DNA of 8,543 nucleotides from Acidobacteriota bacterium (GCA_021799405.1 JAJZAL010000226.1:1-8543), one strand, 5' to 3'. Shown: positions 1-7,220, numbered from the stretch's first letter. Notes: a model not told the origin generated them from the letters alone. Program-made: numbers and translations.

Positions 1-375
1 ACGGCCGGTAAATAAGCACAACTGAGTTAGAGCCATAACAGGTAGCGCATCAAATATAACTGCGAGCAGCAGAGCCCTTCCGCCCATGCATCCGCCGCGG
101 CTAAAGTTTCAAGGATGACGCGCTCAATTCAGAAAATTCAGCGCAGGCCTATGTGAACAGCGGGCTACTCGGTCAGGTGGCGCCAGTATGCCAACCTCTG
201 GCTCATTGTGGATAGGCCCCAGGGAATCCATTTCGATAAGTCAGGGAAAACACTTACGAAATATTTCCTTAATGTGTAAGACATCTGTAAGCATAGCTTG
301 GTGCGCGATCGCGTGGTCTGCAATCACGAGAGCAGTTATATCCTCACGTCACGATGCTTGCGACGGCTCTGCGAG
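1..375. other. Upstream region without a supportable gene
   Basis: No convincing coding region is seen on either strand. All three forward frames hit stops within the first 25 bases, so no gene enters from the left on that strand. The short open frames here lack a ribosome binding site and any recognisable protein motif. The stretch looks less GC-rich than the genes to its right, as expected for an intergenic or regulatory region. It contains a 10-bp palindrome CGCGATCGCG (304-313) and two TGTAAG direct repeats (275-280 and 286-291), described under findings. I see no tRNA or rRNA signature in it. Confidence 0.6.
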
Positions 376-404
376 TTGACAGCGTCCGAATCCGGATTCA
401 TAAT
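376..404 (+). promoter_or_regulatory. Sigma70-type promoter of the TonB-dependent receptor gene, with a palindrome in the spacer
   Basis: A perfect -35 box TTGACA (376-381) is followed by a 17-bp spacer and a -10 box CATAAT (399-404), which matches five of six consensus bases. Transcription would start near 411, giving a leader of about 163 nt before the ATG at 574. The spacer and first -10 base form a perfect 12-bp palindrome, GAATCCGGATTC (388-399). A dimeric repressor bound there would block RNA polymerase, so it is a candidate operator. The boxes and palindrome are seen directly; promoter activity and an operator role are inferred. Confidence 0.6.
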
Positions 405-469
405 CAAGTGGAAGCGGGTGAACGAAATAGCTTTGCTCGCTATAGAAGAGAAAGTATACGTAGAATCAA

Positions 470-491
470 ACACGCCACTGACACGCCACTG
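470..491 (+). repeat. Tandem direct repeat, two 11-bp copies
   Basis: The 11-bp unit ACACGCCACTG occurs twice with no gap (470-480 and 481-491) inside the predicted untranslated leader of the receptor gene. The two copies are identical. Function is unknown. It could be a simple duplication, or paired sites about one helical turn apart. Confidence 0.85.
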
Positions 492-557
492 ATTGTCCTT
501 TCTATCCGCCTTGGAAATCCCCCATCGCGCCCCTCTCCCCACGGAATCGAGGTGCCT

Positions 558-565
558 AGGAAAGG
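558..565 (+). promoter_or_regulatory. Ribosome binding site that fixes the receptor start at 574
   Basis: AGGAAAGG lies 8 nt before the ATG at 574. The same reading frame stays open upstream to a TTG at 493, but that codon has no purine-rich site before it. The 27 residues it would add do not look like a signal peptide. The ATG places an N-terminal signal peptide exactly at the protein start, so this site decides the start. Confidence 0.75.
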
Positions 566-573
566 TATCGTTC

Positions 574-3500
574 ATGCATTCGAATTCTGTCCTGCCCCGA
601 ATCTACCTCACTCTCCTTCTCGTTCTGCTCTTCCCGATTTCTAAACACCTTCTTGCACAGACCGTTACCGGTTCTGTCCGCGGCCATGTCACCGACCAGA
701 GAGGCGCCGCAGTGCCTCACGCGCAAGTCATCATTACTAACTCCGATACCGGCGTAACCACAACGACCGTCAGCGACTCGGTGGGGGTTTACAACATTGA
801 GTTTCTGCCCATCGGCACCTACAATCTCAGCGCCTCGGCCCCCGGATTCTCCCATAGCAATATAGGGCCGTTCTCGCTGAGCATCGACCAAACGCTCAAT
901 TTCGACGTGCAACTCCGTGTCGGCAAGAGCAACACTAGTGTCAAGGTAAGCGCCGCGAGCGCTCCACTGCTCAACACTGAGAACGCCACCCTCGGAACCA
1001 CCATCACATCGAACACATTGAGCAGTCTGCCGCTGAACGGCCGCAATTTCTCCGAGGCGACCCTTTTTCTTCCCGGCTCAGTCAGCACGACACCAACTGG
1101 CTTTATCGGCAGCAATGGCGGCAGCGGTACGAGCAACGGCACAGAGCGGGACACCGGGCCCAACGGCGTGCCATCGTTCAACGGCAATCGCCAGCAGACC
1201 AACAACTACATCCTCGATGGCGTCGAGATCAATGAGACGGTCAACAATGTCATCGGCTATAACCCCGCCCCCGACGCCCTGCAGCAGATGCGTGTCATTA
1301 CCGGCAACGCCGACGCTGAGTACGGCAACGTGAACGGTGGCGAAATCATCGCAGTTACGAAAAGCGGAACGAATCACTATCACGGCAGCGTTTATGACTA
1401 TCTCGAAAGTGAGGTTCTCGACGCCAACACCTGGGCGAATAACTTCCAGGGAATTCCGAAGAACAGTTACACCCAGAACATGTATGGCGTTACTTTTGGC
1501 GGCCCCATCAAGCACAACAAGCTCTTTTTCTTTGGTGACTACGAAGGCCTCCAGTACCATACGGGCGGCCAGGGCACCGCAAGCGTCGCCACACCACAGA
1601 TGCGCCAGGGCAACTTTTCGCAACTGCTGGCCAGCAAGGGCATTCAGTTGTATAACACCCAGCATGGATTTGCCCCCTACCCTAATAACCAAATTCCGGT
1701 GGTCAGTCCGGTAGCGCGTTTTCTCTTCACTCATCCAAATATCTATCCGTTGCCCAACAAACTCGCAACGGACGGTCTGGCCCAAAATAACTACCAAGGC
1801 TACTTCAAGTCGTTTCAGCGGAACAACCAGGGCGATCTCAGGGTGGATTACACTCTCTCACGCCGGGACTCACTCATGGGCCGTTATTCCTATGGCGAGG
1901 CGTATGACGCTGAGACGCACGCCGTTCTGCCTATCTTCTTCCCCACCGGCAACGATTACCCATTTCAAAGCTTCGTTGTGAACCATGTTCACACCTTCTC
2001 CGCTTCTCTAGTCAACGAATTCCGCGCTGGCATCTCGCGCGTCCTCTGGCTTCAGGGAGAACCCACCGACCCCTCGGGCGTATTCGGACTGAAAGGCAAT
2101 AACCTGGTAGGCATTCCTTTCAAGAACCAGCCCTTTCCCGGCTTCAGTTCCATGACCTTCGGGAATGGGGTGCAGCTCAGCGACATCGGCACCACCGCAG
2201 GCGGAACCGCGCTGACCGATAACTCCTTCGACTACGGCGATGACCTCACATGGGAGCACGGCAAGCACATCACCAAGTTCGGCGTGCAGTTCGTTCGCTA
2301 CCAGCAGAACGACTTCTACCCCGGCAATGAAGGTGTGCTCGGGCAGTTCCGGTATACCGGTCAGTTCACCGGAAATCCTCTGCAGTCAGGAACCGCCGCG
2401 CAGGGCTTTCCTTTCGCCGATTTCGTTCTTGATCGCGCCGACTTCGCGGGCGTTGGCGCCCTCACCGGCCCCTGGGGCCAGCGCCAGTGGCGCGACGCCT
2501 ATTACGCTCAGGATGACTGGAAGATCTTTCCCAAGCTGACTCTCAATATCGGCCTGCGCTACGGCTACGATCAGCCGATCTACGAAGTCCACAATAAAGA
2601 GGTCAACGTCAAACTCAGTCAACCGTCGCTCGGGACCGCCGGCCTTGAGTATGCCGGACAGAACGGCAACAGCCGCGCACTCTATAACCCCGTTTACACG
2701 GAGTTCATGCCTCGCTTTGGATTTGCGTGGCAGGCGACGCATCGCATCGTACTCCGCGGAGGCTATGGCATTACAGACGACCTCGAAGGAACCGGAGCCA
2801 ACCTTCGCCTCACCCAGAACCCGCCCTTCTTTCACTCCTTCCTCGAAACCGCCAGCGCTCCCACCTCAACATCTACGGGCTCGCCGATCGCTGTGCAGAA
2901 CGGCTTTGCCAACGCTTCCAGCAACGCCGGCGCGCTGCATACGCAATATTTTGCCTGGCAGAGAAATCTGCGCCCCGCTCTCATCCAGGAATTCAATCTC
3001 ACAAATCAGTTTGAGATCAACAGCAACACGTCGGCTCAGATCGCCTATGTCGGCGAGATCGGTCAGCACCTGATTGTGCCGCAGGACGGCAATCAGTGGC
3101 CCAACCCTTGCACGGCAACCTGCACCAACGCGCCCTTTTACAACCTCGTTGGACAAACCGGCGCCCTCAAAATCACGCAGTCTGAGGGAATCAGCAACTA
3201 CAACGCCATGCAGGCCACTCTGCGCCGCGAGGAAAGCAATGGCCTTGAATACACCATCAACTACACCTGGTCCAAGGCTATGACCGACAATCCAGGCTTC
3301 TACGGCTCGACTGGCGTCGACGGCGCCGGTGCCTACTGGCAGAACTCTTACGACCCCATGGGCGACTATGGACCGGCGGGTTATGACACCCGCAATAATC
3401 TCTCGGCGACCATGGTCTATGCTCTGCCCTTCGGCCGCGGCCACGCTTTAGGCTCCAACTGGAATCAGCTCATGGATGAAAGCCTGGGCGGCTGGAAGCT

Positions 3501-3963
3501 GGCCGGCTCTGCGATTCTCTACTCCGGATTTCCCATCACCATCAGCGGCCCCAACAACGCCAACGTCAACTCCTATGCCTCGCGTGCCGATCAGTACCTG
3601 CCGCTGCACATCAGTCATAGCAGCGTCTCCGACTGGTTCGGCACCGATCCCTCAGCTAGACCCTGCTCCGGAGCCTTCAACGGCGTCTGCGCCTACGGTC
3701 CGGAGTTACCGGGCCAGTTCGGCACGGCCCGTGTTGGCACCCAGCGCGCCCCCGGTTACCGGCAGGTGGATCTTTCGGCCTTTAAGGATTTCAAGGTGCA
3801 CGAATCGCAGCAGGTTCAATTCCGCGCCGATATGTTCAACGCCTTTAACCTTGCCAGCTATAACAACCCGGATAACTACATCCTTGATACGACCTTCGGT
3901 CAGATTACGAGCACACGATCACCCCAGCGCCAGGCTCAGTTCTCGGTGGAGTATCAGTTCTGA
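574..3963 (+). CDS. TonB-dependent outer-membrane receptor, Oar-like, with N-terminal carboxypeptidase-regulatory-like domain
   Basis: The product is a 1129-residue outer-membrane protein of the Oar-like TonB-dependent receptor family, which probably imports a large or scarce ligand using energy from TonB-ExbBD. Residues 1-28 are a signal peptide: a basic residue near the start, a leucine-rich core, and likely cleavage at LLA|Q. Residues ~32-117 form a carboxypeptidase-regulatory-like beta-sandwich (GSVRGHVTD start, GVYNIEFLPIGTYNLS core). The plug follows at ~125-265, with LPLNGRNF at 152-159, NNYILDGVEINE at 210-221 and AEYGNVNGGEI from 248. The rest is beta-barrel, ending in phenylalanine (EYQF), the usual outer-membrane assembly signal. 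Length is normal for the family. No SusD-like partner or transport operon lies beside it, so the substrate cannot be read from context. It has its own promoter (376-404) and a downstream hairpin. The family is certain; the ligand is unknown. Confidence 0.93.
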   Translation: MHSNSVLPRIYLTLLLVLLFPISKHLLAQTVTGSVRGHVTDQRGAAVPHAQVIITNSDTGVTTTTVSDSVGVYNIEFLPIGTYNLSASAPGFSHSNIGPFSLSIDQTLNFDVQLRVGKSNTSVKVSAASAPLLNTENATLGTTITSNTLSSLPLNGRNFSEATLFLPGSVSTTPTGFIGSNGGSGTSNGTERDTGPNGVPSFNGNRQQTNNYILDGVEINETVNNVIGYNPAPDALQQMRVITGNADAEYGNVNGGEIIAVTKSGTNHYHGSVYDYLESEVLDANTWANNFQGIPKNSYTQNMYGVTFGGPIKHNKLFFFGDYEGLQYHTGGQGTASVATPQMRQGNFSQLLASKGIQLYNTQHGFAPYPNNQIPVVSPVARFLFTHPNIYPLPNKLATDGLAQNNYQGYFKSFQRNNQGDLRVDYTLSRRDSLMGRYSYGEAYDAETHAVLPIFFPTGNDYPFQSFVVNHVHTFSASLVNEFRAGISRVLWLQGEPTDPSGVFGLKGNNLVGIPFKNQPFPGFSSMTFGNGVQLSDIGTTAGGTALTDNSFDYGDDLTWEHGKHITKFGVQFVRYQQNDFYPGNEGVLGQFRYTGQFTGNPLQSGTAAQGFPFADFVLDRADFAGVGALTGPWGQRQWRDAYYAQDDWKIFPKLTLNIGLRYGYDQPIYEVHNKEVNVKLSQPSLGTAGLEYAGQNGNSRALYNPVYTEFMPRFGFAWQATHRIVLRGGYGITDDLEGTGANLRLTQNPPFFHSFLETASAPTSTSTGSPIAVQNGFANASSNAGALHTQYFAWQRNLRPALIQEFNLTNQFEINSNTSAQIAYVGEIGQHLIVPQDGNQWPNPCTATCTNAPFYNLVGQTGALKITQSEGISNYNAMQATLRREESNGLEYTINYTWSKAMTDNPGFYGSTGVDGAGAYWQNSYDPMGDYGPAGYDTRNNLSATMVYALPFGRGHALGSNWNQLMDESLGGWKLAGSAILYSGFPITISGPNNANVNSYASRADQYLPLHISHSSVSDWFGTDPSARPCSGAFNGVCAYGPELPGQFGTARVGTQRAPGYRQVDLSAFKDFKVHESQQVQFRADMFNAFNLASYNNPDNYILDTTFGQITSTRSPQRQAQFSVEYQF

Positions 3964-4017
3964 GTCGGCGGTTCCAGCCGCAGTCACATCATGGTTAACG
4001 TTAGGAAGCCCATCCGT

Positions 4018-4050
4018 TCTCCCAGGTTCCGATTCTGGAGGCCTGGGAGA
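4018..4050 (+). terminator. Hairpin downstream of the receptor gene, possible terminator
   Basis: A perfect 9-bp stem (4018-4026 with 4042-4050, core CTCCCAGG / CCTGGGAG) begins 55 nt after the receptor stop codon. The 15-nt loop can form three more pairs (TCC/GGA). No run of T follows; the next bases are GC-rich. It is therefore not a textbook intrinsic terminator and may instead pause polymerase or protect the 3' end of the mRNA. Confidence 0.45.
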
Positions 4051-4161
4051 GCGGCGCTGCGCTGGCGCTGGATAGCCAACAACTGACAAACTGGCCTATC
4101 TCACCGTTCCGTGTCCGGCCCTACCCAGTGACGCGCATCGCCTGCCGCCTTCCCGTTGCGC

Positions 4162-4170
4162 TGATAAAAT
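4162..4170 (+). promoter_or_regulatory. Extended -10 promoter element before coaD
   Basis: TGATAAAAT fits the extended -10 pattern TGnTATAAT with one mismatch and lies 18 nt before the coaD ATG. At the expected -35 position (around 4142-4147) only a poor match, CTGCCG, is seen, which is common when an extended -10 is present. The leader would be only about 12 nt and would begin close to the GGAG ribosome binding site (4177-4180, 8 nt before the start). Its position makes it plausible; activity is inferred. Confidence 0.4.
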
Positions 4171-4188
4171 CCGAGTGGAGCCGCCTTC

Positions 4189-4686
4189 ATGACTGTCAGG
4201 GCCCTTTATCCCGGCACGTTCGATCCGCCGACCAACGGCCACGTGGATCTTATCCAGCGCGGCGCGAAGATTTTTGACCATCTCACGGTCGCCGTCCTCA
4301 ATAATCCCGGCAAGAATCCGATCTTCACCCCGGAGGAGCGCGCGGAGATGCTCCGTGAAGCCACCAGTTCCCTGTCGAATGTCTCGGTAGCCACCTTCGA
4401 TGGCCTCATGGTCGAGTTTGCCCGCCGGCAGGGCGCCACCGCGGTGCTGCGCGGCATCCGGGCCATCTCCGACTACGAGCATGAGTTCCAGATGGCGCTG
4501 ATGAACCGCCGCCTGGCCCCGGAGATTGAAACCGTCTTTCTGCAGCCGGCCGGCCGCTACTCATTCGTCAGTTCCCGCATGGTCAAGGAGGTCTTCAGCT
4601 TCGGCGGCGACGTCACCGGACTGGTTCCGCCCAACGTCCTCAAGCGCCTGCGTAGCCGCATTAACAATCACACCAACAAAACCTGA
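4189..4686 (+). CDS. coaD: Pantetheine-phosphate adenylyltransferase (PPAT)
   Basis: This cytoplasmic enzyme makes the fourth step of coenzyme A synthesis: 4'-phosphopantetheine + ATP gives dephospho-CoA + pyrophosphate (EC 2.7.7.3). The 165-residue protein has the usual length and is one nucleotidyltransferase domain. Visible signatures are YPGTFDPPTNGH at residues 7-18, with the T/HxGH nucleotide-binding motif TNGH at 15-18; the GKNP segment around K42; LRGIRAISDYEHEFQMALMNR at 87-107, with R88 and R91; and SFVSSRMVKE at 125-134, the second nucleotidyltransferase motif. The start is set by GGAG 8 nt upstream and by the family's normal N-terminus. The aminotransferase begins 63 bp after the stop, so the two may be co-transcribed. 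Nothing is missing or unusual. Confidence 0.97.
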   Translation: MTVRALYPGTFDPPTNGHVDLIQRGAKIFDHLTVAVLNNPGKNPIFTPEERAEMLREATSSLSNVSVATFDGLMVEFARRQGATAVLRGIRAISDYEHEFQMALMNRRLAPEIETVFLQPAGRYSFVSSRMVKEVFSFGGDVTGLVPPNVLKRLRSRINNHTNKT

Positions 4687-4690
4687 CCTT

Positions 4691-4713
4691 CCGCCCCGGG
4701 CGGGACGGATTTT
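4691..4713 (+). terminator. Short GC-rich hairpin with T run after coaD, weak terminator candidate
   Basis: CCGCC (4691-4695) and GGCGG (4699-4703) form a 5-bp stem with a 3-nt loop, five bases after the coaD stop. A TTTT run occurs at 4710-4713 after a 6-nt gap. The stem is short and the gap to the T run is long, so termination would be partial at best. It could reduce read-through from coaD into the aminotransferase gene. Confidence 0.3.
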
Positions 4714-4749
4714 GCGGTTCAACGGAATTCTGTAAAGATAGGAGAAGTT

Positions 4750-5946
4750 ATGAGCGTTACAACCGCCGCAAAAGTCTTCGCCGATCGCATCGGCCGCATC
4801 GAAGTCTCCGCAACCATGGCCGTGGCCGCCGAGGCCGCCAAACTGCGCTCCCAGGGCGCCAACCTGGTTGATTTTGGCGCCGGAGAGCCCCACTTTCCGA
4901 CTCCGCGCCATATTAAGGACGCGGCCATCGCCGCCATCGAGGCCAACTTCACCCGGTATACCGTCGTCCCCGGCATTCCCGACGTGCGCAAAGCCATCGT
5001 GGACCGCCATGCCGCCGACTTCGGCTCCGATTACGCTCTCGACGAGGCCATCTTCACCACCGGGGGCAAGCAGGCTCTTTTCAACACCATACAGATTCTC
5101 ATCGACCACGGCGATGAGGTCATCCTGCCGGTGCCCTACTGGGTCAGCTTCAAAGACATCATCCAGTACGCCGGCGGCAAGGTGATCTACCTCGAAACCA
5201 GTGAAGCGGAGAGCTTCCGCATCACCGCCGACGCCATCGAGAAGGCGATCACGCCGCGGACGAAGGCCATTATTCTGAACTCGCCGTCGAACCCGGCCGG
5301 CTCTGTGGTCTCCGCCGAGGATCTGGAGCGGATCGTCCGCCTGGCCCACGACCGAGGCATCTATCTCCTCTTGGATGAGTGCTATGTCTACCTGAACTAT
5401 GCTGGCAAGCCGGTCTCGGGAGGCTCGTTCACCTGGGCGAAAGAGCACTTGGTGCTGCTCGGCTCGCTCTCCAAGACCTACGCCATGACCGGCTGGCGGG
5501 CGGGCTTTGCCCTCGGCCCCAAGCCCATCATCGCCAACTTGAACAAGCTTCAGTCGCAATCCACCTCCAACGCGACCAGCATTGTCCAGAAGGGCGCCAT
5601 TGCCGCCCTGTCCGGCTCTCAGGAGTGCGTGGCGGAGTTCCGCGCCGAGTTCATCGACCTGCGCGACTACATGCTGGCCAGGCTGCGTGAGATTCCTGGC
5701 GTAAGCTGCACCACGCCGCAGGGCGCCTTCTACGTCTATCCAAATATCGGCAAATTCCTCGGTAAGGGCGGCATCCGTACCGCTACCGAGCTGGCCACTC
5801 GCCTGCTGCACGAGGCCCACGTGGTTACCGTACCCGGCGAGGCCTTCGGCACTGCGGAACATATCCGCCTTTCCTATCCAGTGACGAAACAGAACATCGA
5901 CGAAGGAACCCGCCGCATGGGCAAGTTCCTATCCCAGTTGGGGTAG
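4750..5946 (+). CDS. Pyridoxal-phosphate aminotransferase, class I, aspartate aminotransferase-like (subgroup I-gamma)
   Basis: This is a 398-residue cytoplasmic PLP enzyme, most like the bacterial I-gamma aspartate aminotransferases typified by the Thermus enzyme, which exchange amino groups between aspartate and 2-oxoglutarate. Visible residues are the PLP Schiff-base lysine K242 in SLSKTYAMTGWRAGF, N181 in NSPSNPAG, D209 and Y212 in LLLDECYVY, phosphate-binding R250 and the carboxylate-binding R373 in HIRLSYP. K107 in GGKQAL matches the lysine that in the Thermus enzyme recognises acidic side chains, which favours a dicarboxylic substrate. The N-terminal motif reads GAGEPHFPTP, with histidine where many relatives have aspartate. 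AGGAG at 4740-4744, 5 nt before the ATG, supports the start. Exact substrate (aspartate, prephenate or another amino acid) cannot be fixed from sequence. It lies 63 bp after coaD. Confidence 0.9.
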   Translation: MSVTTAAKVFADRIGRIEVSATMAVAAEAAKLRSQGANLVDFGAGEPHFPTPRHIKDAAIAAIEANFTRYTVVPGIPDVRKAIVDRHAADFGSDYALDEAIFTTGGKQALFNTIQILIDHGDEVILPVPYWVSFKDIIQYAGGKVIYLETSEAESFRITADAIEKAITPRTKAIILNSPSNPAGSVVSAEDLERIVRLAHDRGIYLLLDECYVYLNYAGKPVSGGSFTWAKEHLVLLGSLSKTYAMTGWRAGFALGPKPIIANLNKLQSQSTSNATSIVQKGAIAALSGSQECVAEFRAEFIDLRDYMLARLREIPGVSCTTPQGAFYVYPNIGKFLGKGGIRTATELATRLLHEAHVVTVPGEAFGTAEHIRLSYPVTKQNIDEGTRRMGKFLSQLG

Positions 5947-5950
5947 TACC

Positions 5951-6026
5951 CTGCCAGCATTTTCCAGCCCAATTTCCCGCGCCGGCGACTCAGGTTCTAG
6001 CCGGCGCCGGGATAGCGGGCTGGCAG
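5951..6026. repeat. Nested GC-rich inverted repeat between the aminotransferase and guanylyltransferase genes
   Basis: The outer arms CTGCCAGC (5951-5958) and GCTGGCAG (6019-6026) are perfect complements. Inside them TCCCGCGCCGGC (5975-5986) pairs with 6000-6012 over 12 bp with a single bulged C at 6007 and a 13-nt loop. A second 7-bp pairing, CCAGCCC (5964-5970) with GGGCTGG (6017-6023), competes with the outer stem. The structure starts 4 nt after the aminotransferase stop. No T run follows on either strand, so it is not a standard intrinsic terminator, though it may end or stabilise the upstream transcript. Confidence 0.7.
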
Positions 6027-6092
6027 TGTCCCCAGAAAAAGTGCGCTCGTGACTGGGCAAACTTGGTATTTGTCGGGTAGGATATTGCTTCA

Positions 6093-7211
6093 ATGCTGAA
6101 CCCTGTTGATTTTCGCACCGTGATTCTTGCCGGAGGCAGCGGTACGCGCTTCTGGCCACGCTCCCGCCGCGCCCGCGCCAAACAAGTTCTTGCTCTTGAT
6201 GGCGAGCGCTCCATGATTCAGCAGACAGTCGAGCGGCTCACGCCACTGGCTGGACTCGACAGTACGTGGATTATCACCAATGAGTATCTGGCCGGGGAGA
6301 TCGCCGATCAATTGCCGGGCTTGGCTGCCGATCAGATCCTGCAGGAGCCGGTGGCGCGCAACACCGCCCCGGCCTGCGGTTTGGCCGCATTTGTCATTGA
6401 ACGGCAGAATCCTGATGCGGTGCTGGGCGTCTTCCCGTCGGATCATGTCATCGGCGACGAACCGCGGTTCCTGAAGGCGCTGCAAAAGGCAATCTCAGTG
6501 GCGTCCGCAGGCGAAAACATCGTGGTGCTGGGAATCGAACCGGCCCGCGCTGAAACCGGATATGGCTACATAGAGACCGGCGAGCTGACCAGGGACGGAA
6601 GCGCTCTGCACGTGCGGCGCTTCATCGAGAAACCGAATCAGGTGCGCGCCGAGGAGTTTGTCGCCGCCGGCAACTATTACTGGAACTCGGGCATGTTCCT
6701 GTGGTCGGCGCGCACTTTGGCGAATGCTGTCCGCGAGCATCTGCCGGAGACCGCGCCTCTGCTGGAGACGATCGCCGCCGCATACGGGACGCCCCGGTTT
6801 GATGAGGTCTTTCGCGCGCTCTATCCCAAGTGCGAAAACATCTCAGTAGACTATGCGGTGCTTGAGCCGCGCTCGGCCAAGGGCGAGCACACTTCGCATC
6901 TTTATTGTTTGCCCGCCGAGTTTAGCTGGAACGATCTGGGTTCGTGGGCTTCGCTCTACGAGTATCAACTTGAGACACGCCTTCGCGGCGACGCCGAAGG
7001 GAATGTGCCCGAAGCAGAGGGTCACATGGCCATTGATGCCGCCAACAACTACATCTTCAGCCCCGGCAAATTTGTGGCTCTGGTGGGCGTGGAGAACCTG
7101 GTGGTTGTGGATACGGAAGATGCACTGTTGATCGTGCATCGCGACCATTCGCAGGACGTGGGCAAGATTGTGAAGGAACTGAGTCTCACCGGCCGCAGCG
7201 ACCTGATCTAA
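6093..7211 (+). CDS. manC: Mannose-1-phosphate guanylyltransferase (GDP-mannose pyrophosphorylase), single-domain
   Basis: This cytoplasmic nucleotidyltransferase makes GDP-mannose from mannose 1-phosphate and GTP (EC 2.7.7.13), the precursor for mannose- and fucose-containing exopolysaccharide, O-antigen or glycoproteins. The 372-residue protein shows the nucleotide-binding signature ILAGGSGTRFWPRSR at residues 11-25 with K30 just after it, FPSDH at 114-118 (PADH in many relatives), RFIEKP at 176-181, YYWNSGMF at 195-202, SVDYAVLE at 251-258 and FSWNDLGSW at 277-285. It ends after the left-handed helix region and lacks the C-terminal phosphomannose-isomerase cupin of the bifunctional ManC/AlgA enzymes (~470-480 residues), so the isomerase step must be encoded elsewhere. 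The start has a modest AGGA site (6079-6082) 10 nt upstream. No other polysaccharide gene is adjacent. A related sugar-phosphate specificity cannot be fully excluded. Confidence 0.92.
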   Translation: MLNPVDFRTVILAGGSGTRFWPRSRRARAKQVLALDGERSMIQQTVERLTPLAGLDSTWIITNEYLAGEIADQLPGLAADQILQEPVARNTAPACGLAAFVIERQNPDAVLGVFPSDHVIGDEPRFLKALQKAISVASAGENIVVLGIEPARAETGYGYIETGELTRDGSALHVRRFIEKPNQVRAEEFVAAGNYYWNSGMFLWSARTLANAVREHLPETAPLLETIAAAYGTPRFDEVFRALYPKCENISVDYAVLEPRSAKGEHTSHLYCLPAEFSWNDLGSWASLYEYQLETRLRGDAEGNVPEAEGHMAIDAANNYIFSPGKFVALVGVENLVVVDTEDALLIVHRDHSQDVGKIVKELSLTGRSDLI

Positions 7212-7220
7212 AACGCATAG

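Noticed and set aside
304..313. Perfect 10-bp palindrome CGCGATCGCG
   Set aside because: It contains the common GCGATCGC-type sequence, is short, lies well away from the promoter, and has no second copy in the surrounding region that I could see. Not enough to call an operator or methylation site of note.
188..379. Small + strand open frames at 188-379, 298-492 and 354-644
   Set aside because: No ribosome binding site, no recognisable motif, unusual residue composition, and mutual overlap with the promoter and receptor leader.
1078..1797. 239-codon minus-strand open frame inside the receptor gene
   Set aside because: Antisense shadow of the receptor plug and barrel, with a low-complexity Val/Ala-rich composition and no recognisable domain.
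4051..4070. Triplicated GCGCTG-like units after the receptor hairpin
   Set aside because: Imperfect, short and in GC-rich sequence; no spacing regularity that suggests a functional repeat.
4712..4738. Promoter candidate TTGCGG ... TAAAGA before the aminotransferase gene
   Set aside because: The spacer is 15 bp and transcription would begin within the ribosome binding site, so a usable leader would not be made.
4561..5862. Long (433-codon) open frame on the minus strand
   Set aside because: It lies antisense to coaD and the aminotransferase, is rich in Gly/Ala/Val/Asp as GC-rich antisense frames are, and shows no family motif. The + strand genes have clear catalytic residues and ribosome binding sites.
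6063..6083. Promoter candidate TTGGTA ... TAGGAT before the guanylyltransferase gene
   Set aside because: The two hexamers are only 9 bp apart, far too close for a sigma70 promoter, and no other -35 match sits at the right distance.
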